DNA of 64,000 nt from Symbiotaphrina buchneri. Its lineage: Eukaryota > Ascomycota > Symbiotaphrinales > Symbiotaphrinaceae. Under the pieces are notes generated by a model that saw only the letters and a program-made list of their open reading frames with translations, made no database searches and was not told the origin of the DNA. This document shows, piece by piece, positions 1 through 9,585 of this stretch. The stretch covers positions 310,001-374,000 of the forward strand of contig BCIG01000024.1 in the NCBI GenBank assembly GCA_001599915.1. Reading direction: 5' to 3'. The position numbers and the translations under genes were made by a program. Every line of letters starts with the position of its first letter. Positions within the stretch are counted from its first letter, which is position 1.

Positions 1-705
1 CTAGGAGTGGAGAAGTCCTCGAAATGGCAGCGAGGGGTTCAGGTGACAGCTACCCCGCGAAATAATCGTTCTAAGACAATGGTAGGCTCGACACCGTCAT
101 TACCAAGGATGTCGATGGGCAGCAAAATCAAAACAGTCGCTCACGGCGCAGTTTCGCAAAGCGTGATAGCTGTGGAACCCTCGCCCACGAGATTCGGCGA
201 ACACGACGTACCCGTGGAAAGATTTATGGGTAAGCTGCAGTCGAACCTGAACAACACCGATGCAGCGCCAGACATCCAGGAGACACCATCGCGTGGGTTT
301 GCAAAACTAATCCGATCGACGCTTACCATGCCTTCTTTTTCCGCTCCTGATGCTCCGGTGCCTCCGATGAGCGAGTCCAGCAAGCCTTCGCAGCGTGCGC
401 TGAATGGAACAGTGTCCATGAGCTCAAGTAGAATTGCTCCTACTCATCGATTCGAAAGCGCATCAGCCGATCAAAGCCCAGGACGTGAAGTGCACTCGTC
501 TTCCGAGGTTTTGGCGACGCCGCTGAAGCCTGCATACAGACGGGCAAATACACGCTTCATATCTGAGACCTCAGCGGAGCCGAGACAGCTCCCAGGTTGG
601 AGTCCAGGGGGCGGGCAAAACAACCCTTCTTCGAGGGAGGCGGGGCATGACCAATCAGTGTATGAGATTCTGGGATGGGACGACGACATTGATGAATTGG
701 CATAG
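1..705 (+). CDS. C-terminal part of an unrecognised protein (5' end outside window)
   Basis: The frame is open from the first base of the window to a TAG at 703-705, so this is the last roughly 234 codons of a longer gene. The visible part is low-complexity and rich in Ser, Pro and Arg, with many SP and TP sites, and ends in an acidic tail with the sequence GWDDDIDELA. It looks like the disordered tail of a nuclear regulator. The short conserved acidic end and the neighbouring replication gene (dpb4) make a replication factor such as Sld3 a possibility, but I cannot show that from these residues. No catalytic motif is visible. Confidence 0.7.
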   Translation, partial: LGVEKSSKWQRGVQVTATPRNNRSKTMVGSTPSLPRMSMGSKIKTVAHGAVSQSVIAVEPSPTRFGEHDVPVERFMGKLQSNLNNTDAAPDIQETPSRGFAKLIRSTLTMPSFSAPDAPVPPMSESSKPSQRALNGTVSMSSSRIAPTHRFESASADQSPGREVHSSSEVLATPLKPAYRRANTRFISETSAEPRQLPGWSPGGGQNNPSSREAGHDQSVYEILGWDDDIDELA

Positions 706-1137
706 ACGCAAAATGGGAGTACTGGGTATTTGGGAGCAAAGGCTTGAGCATGGCTGCATTGAAGATCTCTGTATGAAACGAAGACGTCGTAAAGGCTCCT
801 TTCCATAGATGTAATCTTACCAAAGTCGTAGGACAGCACCGTTCTTCTGGCCAGGGCGGGCAGAAATACAACTAAATTGGATGTGTCGAAGCGTGCATGA
901 TGAACACGACCCTCGCGTGCTTCTCCCTCTAGCTTAGGCAGGTACTTTATATACGGGAACTTCTCTCGTCTCTCACCGTCACGTCCACAATTGTTCGGCC
1001 CTCCTCTTGAAGGTCTCGTCTTCCTTACGTGGTACTTGTCACCTTCCATCGCCTTACTATCTTACCGAGGCTTCCGCTGGCAAACTCGCGATCTTACTCT
1101 GCCCTTCCAGGCGCTCTTGAGGACAGACGAGACCGCA
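706..1137. other. Intergenic, 432 bases
   Basis: This holds the 3' flank of the partial gene and the promoter of dpb4. The last 150 bases before the dpb4 ATG are pyrimidine-rich, as is usual for fungal leaders. I see no gene or RNA here; an open frame on the minus strand (471-1049) runs antisense to the upstream gene and has no recognisable content. Confidence 0.6.
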
Positions 1138-2111
1138 ATGCCACCGAGAAAGAGCGACGTCTCCAAATCTGCGACTGGAGATGAGGCGACGCCAGTCAAA
1201 GAGAAAGAGGGTACAAACGTCGAAGTATGTCTGCTATTGGCGAATTTGGCTTCTCATTTCTAAGTGATCTGCTAGGATCTGAGCCTACCACGCACTCTCG
1301 TACAACGATTGGCAAAGGGAGTCCTTCCGCCAAATACGCAAATACAGAAGGATGCAGTTTTGGCCATGTCAAAAGGAGCGACAGTATTTATCAATTATCT
1401 ATCTTCACAGTAGGTTCCCCTTGCTCCGAAGACTATTCCACGACTGTTCCGGTCTCCCCTTGCTGAGCTCACCGGCCGCCAGCGCGAACGATAACACCAT
1501 CCGAGCGGGCAAAAAGACAATTATGCCAAAGGATGTCTTAGAAGCTGTGGCGGAGTTGGAATTCGAGGGTTTCTTGCCGCGTCTAGAGGCTGAACTTGCC
1601 AGTGCGTTTCCTTCCTGTCTTCCTAGTCCAGTGTACCGGCTTCTTTCTTTACTGATGGGCGTTGGCACAAACAGAATACAACGAGGTCCAGGCCGACAAG
1701 CGCAACAGTTATCGCAAGAAGGTCAAGGAGGAAAGGGCTGCTACGACCGATGATGGAATGTCTGGGACGCAGCCTGTAATTGACAGCTCGATAGAAGAGC
1801 ATGTGGAGGGCGACTCCCCGCCTGCTGCGAAAAAGGCCCGGCGGTCAACCCTTAGCCGCCCGGCCGAGCTGAACGGTGATCCTACTCAGACTAGGGAGAT
1901 TCATGGGCATAGTGGCGAGGAGACGGTTTCCGACGGGGAGGGAGATGACGGGTCAAATACCAATGAGGAAGTGGACGAGGAAGACGAGGAGGACGAGGAA
2001 GAGGAAGACAGCGCCCAGCAGGGCGAGTTACCCGATGACGGTCTGGAAACAGCACGCAGTCAACTGCAGGAAGAAGACGAGGCGCTTGACAACGGGGAAG
2101 ACAGCGATTGA
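1138..2111 (+). CDS. dpb4: DNA polymerase epsilon histone-fold subunit Dpb4 (CBF/NF-Y family)
   Basis: Model: exons 1138-1224, 1276-1409, 1483-1601 and 1675-2111, giving 258 residues. After a short basic N-terminus, a histone fold (about residues 30-120) shows family blocks such as LPRTLVQRLAK, QKDAVLAMSKGATVFINYL, GKKTIMPKDVLEA and EFEGFLPRLEAEL. The C-terminal half is basic and then strongly acidic (runs of E and D), as in fungal Dpb4. Dpb4 pairs with the Dpb3 histone-fold subunit on DNA polymerase epsilon at the replication fork and is also part of a chromatin-remodelling accessory complex. All three introns keep phase and have GT-AG ends. The fold could in principle be another NF-Y-like protein, but the block pattern fits Dpb4 well. 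Confidence 0.9.
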
Positions 2112-3165
2112 TATTCCATTGACTGTGACAGGTTGCGGTAGTTTGCTTGGGCGTTGGGACGGTGTGGCTTTTGGATATGGTCGGAGTCTGGTGTGCCACG
2201 GTTGGCAAGATTCCTGAAAAAGTCGTTCAGACTCGACGGACGGCGTCTTGGGCCCCACAGTTCGAGTTTGAACAAATTGCACGGGCAGGCGGGAAGAGGC
2301 GCTCAGAGTTGGCAGGCGCCATAAGAATGCATTCTTGATGCATTCTTTGCACAGAGATGATCCGTTGTTCCTATTGCAAGCTGCGAGTTCTCTGGTGATG
2401 GCTTCTTCCCTTGAAAGCCACCCATGATCATAGGCAACACGGCCGGTCGGAAGAAATATGGCGGCGACGCGTTGAGTCCATCATCGGTCATTATCATACT
2501 GGCAGCACAGTACCTTATAGGAAGTGGTAAGGTACCTAGGTGTTGGGCACCAACCATGAGCAAGAACAGAGCCTGTTTCGACCATTGCTTGATGAGGTGC
2601 GGCGTAAATGATTTTGCTTGTAGCAGCCACGAGACCACGACGAGAATATGCGAAGCCTCTTCCTTTATGGCATACTGCTTTGCAACGAGGTAGTGTGGAT
2701 GTAATGATAAAGGTGACCTATTGTTTACTAGCACTTACACTGGGTTTATGAAGTACCTACTCATACTGTACAGAGTATCCATGTACCTAGGTATCTTATG
2801 AAGGTTCAGACGCGTCTTTAGGGTGCGTGCGACGGCCGCGGCGGGCGTTGTTGGGTCTGCGTCTCTTCGGTCTGCGGCTCGCTAGTCCCCTTGCGGTCAA
2901 CCCCTTGCCCTTTTGTGTTGGTGCCCCTGTCCCTGTTGTTTCGACTCGCACTCGCACCCGCGCCCGCACCCACAACAACCTCCTTTCTCGCTTCCTTCAC
3001 CGCTTATACCCACCAAACATCCCATCCGCACTACCTCCCTTTCTCTCCCTCCCCCGCCCATCATCAAAGCACATCATCAACATCACCACTTGCTCCAAAT
3101 CTCCCCTCCATCGCTCACTGTCAGCCTCCTAACAATAAGAGCATCACTATCGTGTTCCGCTCAAG
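2112..3165. other. Intergenic, benA promoter and leader
   Basis: About 1 kb between dpb4 and benA. Positions 2750-2800 carry several ACCTAGGT and TACCT-type motifs. Positions 2910-3130 are strongly C/T-rich on the plus strand, typical of a highly expressed fungal promoter and leader, and end directly at the benA start. I see no gene. Confidence 0.7.
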
Positions 3166-5006
3166 ATGCGTGAGATTGTACGTCTCCCCTGTCCCTTGTT
3201 TTGGTTTTTGCTCGCTCCTGCCGACGCGTCTTGTTGACGCCCCTGACACAACAACCACCTTGACCACGATCGCTGACCCTTCTATGTCCTCTCGTACAGG
3301 TCCATCTCCAAACCGGCCAATGTGTGCGTATCACCTTGAGAGACGTGGTTTTCTGCTTGAAATTAACAATACCAGGGTAACCAAATCGGTGCTGCCTTCT
3401 GGTATGTTTGAACCTCAACATGGTCAACTATCCGAACTGTGGCTGACTATCAAAACAGGCAAACCATCTCTGGGGAGCACGGTCTCGATGGCTCTGGAGT
3501 GTATGTGCACGTCACATCTGTGCCAAATTGACTTGCTAATAGAATTGAAGGTACAACGGGACATCCGACCTCCAGCTGGAGCGGATGAACGTCTACTTCA
3601 ACGAGGTGAGCAAAGTCGATCGTCAAAGCTACTGTCAAGTCGTTCTGACGCGTAATGCAGGCGTCTGGCAACAAATTTGTCCCCCGTGCCGTTCTCGTTG
3701 ACTTGGAACCGGGTACAATGGATGCGGTCCGCGCAGGTCCTTTCGGTCAATTGTTCCGTCCGGATAACTTCGTTTTCGGACAGTCCGGCGCCGGAAACAA
3801 CTGGGCCAAGGGACATTACACCGAGGGAGCTGAGCTCGTTGACCAGGTGCTCGACGTTGTCCGCCGTGAGGCCGAAGGGTGTGACTGCCTTCAAGGTTTC
3901 CAGATCACTCACTCTCTCGGCGGTGGTACTGGTGCCGGCATGGGAACATTGCTGATCTCAAAGATTCGCGAGGAGTTCCCAGACCGTATGATGGCCACCT
4001 TTTCTGTTGTTCCGTCTCCCAAGGTCTCGGATACTGTCGTCGAGCCATATAATGCGACATTGTCTGTTCATCAGTTGGTTGAGAACTCCGATGAGACCTT
4101 CTGCATTGACAACGAGGTACGTGAAGCTTTGGCACAGTGCCCGACTAGTTGCTAATCTGACAAGGCACTCTACGATATCTGCATGAGAACCTTGAAGCTG
4201 TCCAACCCTTCCTATGGTGATCTCAACTACCTTGTCTCTGCTGTCATGTCAGGGGTCACGACTTGCCTTCGTTTCCCGGGCCAACTGAACTCGGATCTCC
4301 GCAAGCTGGCTGTCAACATGGTTCCTTTCCCTCGTCTCCACTTCTTCATGGTTGGCTTTGCTCCTCTTACGAGCCGCGGCGCACATTCGTTCCGTGCCGT
4401 CACCGTTCCTGAGTTGACCCAGCAAATGTTCGACCCGAAGAATATGATGGCCGCTACTGACTTCCGCAACGGCCGTTATTTGACCTGCTCAGCCATCTTG
4501 TAAGCTTCCTCGCGACGAAGTCTATCACTCTCATGATTAGCTAACTGTGCATCAGCCGCGGCAAGGTGTCATTGAAGGAGGTCGAAGACCAGATGCGCAA
4601 CGTGCAAAACAAGAATACATCCTACTTCGTGGAGTGGATTCCCAACAACATCCAAACCGCTCTCTGCTCCATTCCCCCACGTGGTCTGAAGATGTCTTCC
4701 ACCTTTGTCGGAAACTCCACATCCATCCAGGAGCTGTTCAAGCGGGTTGGTGATCAATTCACTGCTATGTTCCGTCGGAAGGCTTTCTTGCATTGGTACA
4801 CTGGCGAGGGTATGGACGAGATGGAGTTTACTGAAGCCGAGAGCAACATGAACGACTTGGTGTCCGAATATCAACAGTACCAGGACGCTTCCGTTTCGGA
4901 GGGTGAAGAAGAATAGTAAGTTCTCGTATGTGGCGCTGAGTCTCATTTCCCAGCTAACTTAGCTGCTTCTAGCGAGGAAGAGGCTCCATTGGAGGCTGAA
5001 GAATGA
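3166..5006 (+). CDS. benA: Beta-tubulin (benomyl target, benA type)
   Basis: Nine exons: 3166-3177, 3300-3323, 3376-3401, 3459-3500, 3551-3605, 3661-4116, 4165-4499, 4556-4915, 4973-5006. The product is 447 residues, the usual length. The first exon is only four codons (MREI), and the five small 5' exons are the known benA layout. Diagnostic blocks include the MREI autoregulatory start, GGGTGAGMG (GTP binding, about 140-148) and an acidic tail ending EEAPLEAEE. Beta-tubulin pairs with alpha-tubulin to form microtubules for mitosis and hyphal transport. Residues linked to benzimidazole sensitivity are all of the sensitive type: H6, Y50, F167, E198, F200, L240 and M257. The last intron interrupts codon 438 (TA|C). 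The family assignment is certain; benA rather than the tubC paralogue is inferred from length and intron layout. Confidence 0.97.
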
Positions 5007-5842
5007 ATGATACACAGTGGTTTACCGCACAAGGTGCATGATTGTATGCTTTTTAGGAGTCCATAGCTTCTGATCTGAAATTGTCCAACCGGTGAGCGCC
5101 AACCGTTCCTTCTGGCAGGCTTGTCAATCAAGTAATTTTTATTATATGGGTCCCTATCGCTCTGTATCCCGTACCTACCTCCTCTTAACCGTCTATCTAC
5201 TCTTCCCTCTCTTCTTGCTATCTGCGTCGAGTCCTCTTTTCCATGCATTGTTCAGTGCCTCATCGTCCAGTTATGAAAACGAATAGGATAATCCTTGATT
5301 CCGAATGGCGACTCTATCTATGTAGAATGCCAGAATCACTCGATTTTCTCCTGTTGCCTTATTAAAATTCGTAGGAGCTTTCCATCTTTACCATATTCCC
5401 TATATAAGAATAAGGTTGTGCGCAGCTATACTTTAGAGTGTGCCCTGTTCGGGGCTTGAGCATCTCCAGCCCCTTCATACTTACCTTTCCAAAACCATCC
5501 CAATCCTTACCCAATACCTGGAGTTCACGATTTGGGCTCAATCAGTCAGGCTTCGTCTCTACTACTCTCCTACTGTTTCTCAACTCGAATTCGGCCTCTA
5601 ATGCTTCGAATTCCTTGATTGGATTCGACTTCAACTCATCTGAATCATCATCAGTGCATTCTCGATTTCAACCTCCGCTGTCTGCTCATTTTCAATCTCA
5701 GAGACAATTTCTATCTTCAAATTCGTAGCCGGGCTTCATTCTCCGTCTTTCCTACTCGTTGTCTCTGTCATTTCCGAATTTCCTTTACGGATCCAGTCGA
5801 CTATACCGTACCTTGTGTCTGAGTTTCTACGACCATTTCATA
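5007..5842. other. Intergenic between benA and the GIY-YIG gene
   Basis: Contains the benA 3' flank and the leader of the next gene. From about 5440 the DNA becomes AT-richer with repeated TTCGA/GAATTC-like words (5585-5735) and a plus-strand open frame without recognisable content. I see no gene in it. Confidence 0.5.
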
Positions 5843-6313
5843 ATGACAAAACGCACTTCCTGTGATATAGTCGAAAACATTTCGGATACAGATGATGAAG
5901 TTGTGTCCTGGACCGCACGAAGAAAGCGGAACCGTAGGTGCTTTCTGAATATAATCTTCTTTCGCAAATTAACCATATATTTTCAAGGTTGTATCAGGGA
6001 GGATGATCAATCAACGTCAGATGTTCAGAATTCCGAATCTATTTCGAAGAGCTATGAACCCACATCAAATGCTCAGACGATTTCGGAGAGCCGTGAGCTG
6101 ATTCCGACTGTTGACCATCATAAGTCTTTTTCAGAGAGTGAGAAAATCCAGATATTTGGTGAAAAGGCCAAGCGAATAGGGAAAGTCCTTTCAAGTCTTC
6201 CAAATCAGATCACCAACTCCGATTGCTTGTTGAGATTCAATCAGAGATTGATGGATATTCTGTATAATTTCTCTACTTATCTCGAAGATATCTCACAAAT
6301 TGGCAAGAAGTGA
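5843..6313 (+). CDS. Upstream reading frame of the GIY-YIG gene (ends at in-frame TGA)
   Basis: ATG at 5843; a 54-base intron (5934-5987, donor GTAGGT, acceptor TTTTCAAG) joins 5843-5933 to 5988-6313, giving 138 residues rich in Ser, Glu and Asp before TGA at 6311-6313. The same frame then stays open, without any other stop, through 7696, where the GIY-YIG domain lies. So this is either the N-terminal part of one roughly 600-codon gene broken by a single nonsense codon, a gene whose stop lies inside an unrecognised intron, a read-through case, or a separate small gene. A possible in-phase 99-base intron (6262-6360, donor GTATAA, acceptor GTTATAG) would remove the TGA. No domain is visible in this part. 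Confidence 0.5.
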   Translation: MTKRTSCDIVENISDTDDEVVSWTARRKRNRRCFLNIIFFRKLTIYFQGCIREDDQSTSDVQNSESISKSYEPTSNAQTISESRELIPTVDHHKSFSESEKIQIFGEKAKRIGKVLSSLPNQITNSDCLLRFNQRLMDILYNFSTYLEDISQIGKK

Positions 6314-6397
6314 CAGTCTATTTACACCAAGGATGGCCTGAACGCAGCCTTTTGTTATAGTGCTTGGAAATTTCTTTCTGGAATTTCTATAAATGAA

Positions 6398-7696
6398 TTG
6401 CATGGTATGATTGGCAATCTGTTCAATAACCTCATCAAGGAGGTCCTCGGCAAAGACTTGTCTCAAGGCTATTGGACGCCCCTTGGTTTCTATCAAGCTG
6501 CAGCACAGACATGCTCGAATTGGAAACTGAAACAAATAGGCATCTATCTTGTTTTCCTGGAAAACACTGATAGTGAAGTCGGATGGGATGTCTATGTAGG
6601 ATCAACCAACAATTCATTCAATGACAGGATTTCGGACCATTACCAGATATTACGATTCTCAAAAAAGCATAATCAGCCAAAGAATTCATTTAGGATCTAT
6701 GAACGGGCTCACCAATTCGGATGGCACTTATATAGTATTCCTTTGGTTATATTTCCAGAGGATAGCGAGCTTCCTCTGATAATGACAGATATCATTGAGT
6801 CAGTTGTCATGATATGGCTCTCCGGGTTTCAGACATCGGATAATGGAAAGAGATTCATGCGAAAACTATGTGAGAAATGGCGGCCTAATGATCTACCCGC
6901 TCCGAAGCATGGGGGCTTGAATCGGGAACTGCCCCTAAAAACGGCGGATAAAAGAATCCAGCCCGGAATGACACCGAAATTAAAGTCGGAACAACAAACT
7001 CAAATTGCCAGAGAGCGTACTTTATACACGCGTGAACATCTTTCCAGGGGGCATTTCAGAACGTTCACCCGGATGGTCAAGAAGGACGACCATGGTGTTC
7101 GATATTCCTACAGAATCACAGTAGGAATGCATGTTGTTGTGCTGCCCAAAGATGTCATTGAAAGGCATGCACTTCAGCACGGGAAGGATGGCGATAAGAT
7201 TTGGTGTCAATTTGTAATCTGGAGTGACAAAGATGATAACTCGGACGAGCAATGGGCCACAGAAATCGGACCGCCGACCAAGGAAACCGGCAGAGCCCAC
7301 CAGTTGGGAATTTGGCTAAGTATAGGATATGATGAGGAGAAGGGATTCGGCAAGGAGGATTTTTGGCTGAAGTCCCCACCACCTACCCGCTCCGACATTG
7401 CCGGGAAAGCCAACGCTATCATCGAATTTCTCGAAAAAGATCTGACTAAACCGGGACCAACTGTAGCACAGGCACAGGAGAAATGGAAGGAGGAGAGGAA
7501 AAAGCGCCGTGAGTCGGATGAGTATAAGCAAGCCAAACTCGAGGCGCAAGACTATAAGAAAGAACTTCGATACCACAAGGCCCACAGGGAGGGTGTGCAC
7601 GAATCCCAGACCGATGCCAGCATTGCAAAACATGGTCATAAAGAAGACTTTCAAGTTAGAACCCACCATTTTCGGAAGTATATGCCTGTTAGGTAG
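6398..7696 (+). CDS. GIY-YIG nuclease-like protein, orphan
   Basis: A 432-residue frame from ATG 6398, and part of a longer frame open from 6314. Near the N-terminus it shows the GIY-YIG signature: GIY at residues 48-50, YVG at 66-68, followed by ST, a basic residue R77 on the next helix (FNDRISDHY), and a helix with a candidate metal-binding E134 (IIESVVMIW). This arrangement fits a GIY-YIG catalytic core with its Arg and Glu kept. The remaining 290 residues are not recognised; they contain a charged coiled-coil-like stretch near residues 360-400. GIY-YIG domains occur in homing endonucleases, repair nucleases (UvrC, Slx1) and many orphan fungal proteins. There is no RING finger, so it is not Slx1. 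Base composition is visibly AT-richer than the flanking housekeeping genes. Activity is inferred, not shown. Confidence 0.65.
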   Translation: MHGMIGNLFNNLIKEVLGKDLSQGYWTPLGFYQAAAQTCSNWKLKQIGIYLVFLENTDSEVGWDVYVGSTNNSFNDRISDHYQILRFSKKHNQPKNSFRIYERAHQFGWHLYSIPLVIFPEDSELPLIMTDIIESVVMIWLSGFQTSDNGKRFMRKLCEKWRPNDLPAPKHGGLNRELPLKTADKRIQPGMTPKLKSEQQTQIARERTLYTREHLSRGHFRTFTRMVKKDDHGVRYSYRITVGMHVVVLPKDVIERHALQHGKDGDKIWCQFVIWSDKDDNSDEQWATEIGPPTKETGRAHQLGIWLSIGYDEEKGFGKEDFWLKSPPPTRSDIAGKANAIIEFLEKDLTKPGPTVAQAQEKWKEERKKRRESDEYKQAKLEAQDYKKELRYHKAHREGVHESQTDASIAKHGHKEDFQVRTHHFRKYMPVR

Positions 7697-8076
7697 GTAA
7701 GTTCCCTTTGGAATTTGAAATCCTAGGGGGACTACACTTTCAAACATGGTGGTTTCCGACTTGAACTCTTTGTCGTACAGAGTTGGCCAGTAGCAAAGGA
7801 CTTGCTTCTTCAGCTTGCGAACTTGAGTGAGAATGCAGTCACTTGCTTTGGATGCAGATATCTTATCAAACTCAGCTCTAAGAATACAAAGCTTTCTTAT
7901 CAGCTCCAGGCAGATTTCAGCTACGAATTAGTGGAGATAAAGTAAGACAGGAAGATACTTGTATTGTTAGGAATCTCCTATCGGAAATCGAACCGAAGTA
8001 GTTTAAACCTGAAGATTAGGTCCAATTTCGATATTTCCATAAACTGGAAGATGCAGTACCAGTAAGTATTCCACGA
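7697..8076. other. Intergenic between convergent genes
   Basis: AT-rich 3' flank shared by the GIY-YIG gene (plus) and the next gene (minus). I see no coding frame or repeat. Confidence 0.5.
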
Positions 8077-9585
8077 CTAGCTACGATCTACCTCAATGGA
8101 CTCTTCCCCTTCTTCCAGCCACTCTTGTAGCAAACCAGGATCCATATTCGCCCCCTCAAGCTGTTGCTGAGACCACTTAAAGTCGCCTTGGATCATAGCT
8201 GCTGGAGCAGGTCCAACATATTCGATAAGCCAATTAGAGCGGGCCAGAAAGCGACCTGCGATTGACTTCGAGACGATATGTTTCCTTTCAATCTCGCGCT
8301 TTTCAAGTTCGAGTGTTTCGATTTTCTGACGAAGAATGGTCACCTCGTTGCCCTCGGCGGACGACCAAGGCGACTTCATATCGATACTCTTACGCCTCTT
8401 GCCGGAAAGAGATAACTTCGAGAGGAATGGCCGTTTCGTACCACTAGAACCGGCTCCTTGTGCTGCAACGGTGCCTGTATGGCTGCCAGGGTAGGGGCTG
8501 CTAGGATAGGGGCTGCTAGGGTAGGGGCTGCTAGGGTTCGCCCATTTTTGGGGCGTAATCGGAGCCGGTTCGATAGGAGTGTGCAACTGCTCCGACATTC
8601 TTAACCGGCCTCGGGATGCTCCTGATTGTTCCTGTTGACCACCGATTACAGGACCGCGGTATGACTCCTTCCGAGAACTGCTATGCTCTAGGAGCCTCTG
8701 TAATTGCCTCGGTGGGTTTCCGTCTCCCTCGGCTGGTTTCGGTGTCTTCCACTGAGGATATCCTGTAGGTAGCTTGAATCCGGGACAGCCATGGAAAACC
8801 AGGATTTGAGGATGCTGGTTTCCATCTCGCAATAGCTCATAGCGAAAGTAGGAACGAGTGCCTGGTTCGACGGCTGAAAAGCCAAAGTGCTTGCGGCGAA
8901 ATTTGACTCGCCCGTTATCATCAAAATCATTTGGCCAATTCCGATGGAGGGTAGAATTCGAAAACTGCTCCGATTTCAAGACCATGTACAGGGAGAAGTC
9001 GTCGAGGTTGACGTTGGTCGGGTACTGGTTGACCTCGTAACGATGTCCCAGCACGAAATCAGGAAAGTCTTTACGATTCTTCGAAGCTGGTATAAGAGTT
9101 GCCGGAGTCCAAAGGTTGAGATCCTTTCTCACATTCGAAGGCTCCACGTTATTCGGATCGATTGGTGACACCGGCTTGTTGTAGACCCTCTTTGTCTCCT
9201 TCTCCTTGCCCTTATCCTTGCTGCCCATCTTCTCTTTGGACGCGTCTTCCGAGCTTCCTTCCGTGGACGGCTCGCCCACGAATTCCAACGTGACAGACGT
9301 ATTCGACTCGCGGAACGGATTTTGAACCCAATTCTTCGGGCGCGTATCTCTTCGGAGTCCTGGGTGGGTCTTTGCCGGGTAGCGATGCTTTAGTAGTAGG
9401 GCCTTTTCGTCACAAATATCTTTCTCAATTTCTGACGCTCGGGACTGAACGAAAAACTCCTCAGTCTCATGAGAAAACCCGCGTGGGAATCTGAATGTAC
9501 CGTGAACTAGCCCGTAAATCTGCTCAGCAGTAAGGTCGTGAGAAGTATCGAAATTCCACAGCCCTGGTTTGCAGCTGAATACCAT
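8077..9585 (-). CDS. Unrecognised 502-residue protein with SSPYP repeats and C-terminal coiled coil
   Basis: Reading from ATG 9585 gives 502 residues; the frame is open a little further upstream (to a likely intron acceptor CTTCAG near 9617), so a small first exon may be missing. The N-terminal 300 residues have a mixed globular composition with many aromatic residues and a Lys/Glu-rich linker near residue 130. Then comes a Pro/Ser region with three copies of the pentapeptide SSPYP, encoded by 15-bp tandem repeats at about 8491-8535, a basic patch (KRRKS), and a predicted coiled coil (ILRQKIETLELEKREIERK). I do not recognise the family. It converges on the GIY-YIG gene and has a similar orphan character, so the two may form a lineage-specific pair. 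Confidence 0.6.
   Translation of the reverse strand: MVFSCKPGLWNFDTSHDLTAEQIYGLVHGTFRFPRGFSHETEEFFVQSRASEIEKDICDEKALLLKHRYPAKTHPGLRRDTRPKNWVQNPFRESNTSVTLEFVGEPSTEGSSEDASKEKMGSKDKGKEKETKRVYNKPVSPIDPNNVEPSNVRKDLNLWTPATLIPASKNRKDFPDFVLGHRYEVNQYPTNVNLDDFSLYMVLKSEQFSNSTLHRNWPNDFDDNGRVKFRRKHFGFSAVEPGTRSYFRYELLRDGNQHPQILVFHGCPGFKLPTGYPQWKTPKPAEGDGNPPRQLQRLLEHSSSRKESYRGPVIGGQQEQSGASRGRLRMSEQLHTPIEPAPITPQKWANPSSPYPSSPYPSSPYPGSHTGTVAAQGAGSSGTKRPFLSKLSLSGKRRKSIDMKSPWSSAEGNEVTILRQKIETLELEKREIERKHIVSKSIAGRFLARSNWLIEYVGPAPAAMIQGDFKWSQQQLEGANMDPGLLQEWLEEGEESIEVDRS
8491..8535 (-). repeat. 15-bp tandem repeat in coding sequence (SSPYP x3)
   Basis: Three near-identical 15-base units (unit approximately GGTAGGGGCTGCTAG on the plus strand, one base varying) encode the SSPYP repeats of the minus-strand gene. 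Being in phase, unit gain or loss would change protein length without a frameshift. Confidence 0.8.

Noticed and set aside
471-1049. Minus-strand open frame of 192 codons
   Set aside because: It is antisense to the partial gene and the intergenic space, with no recognisable content.
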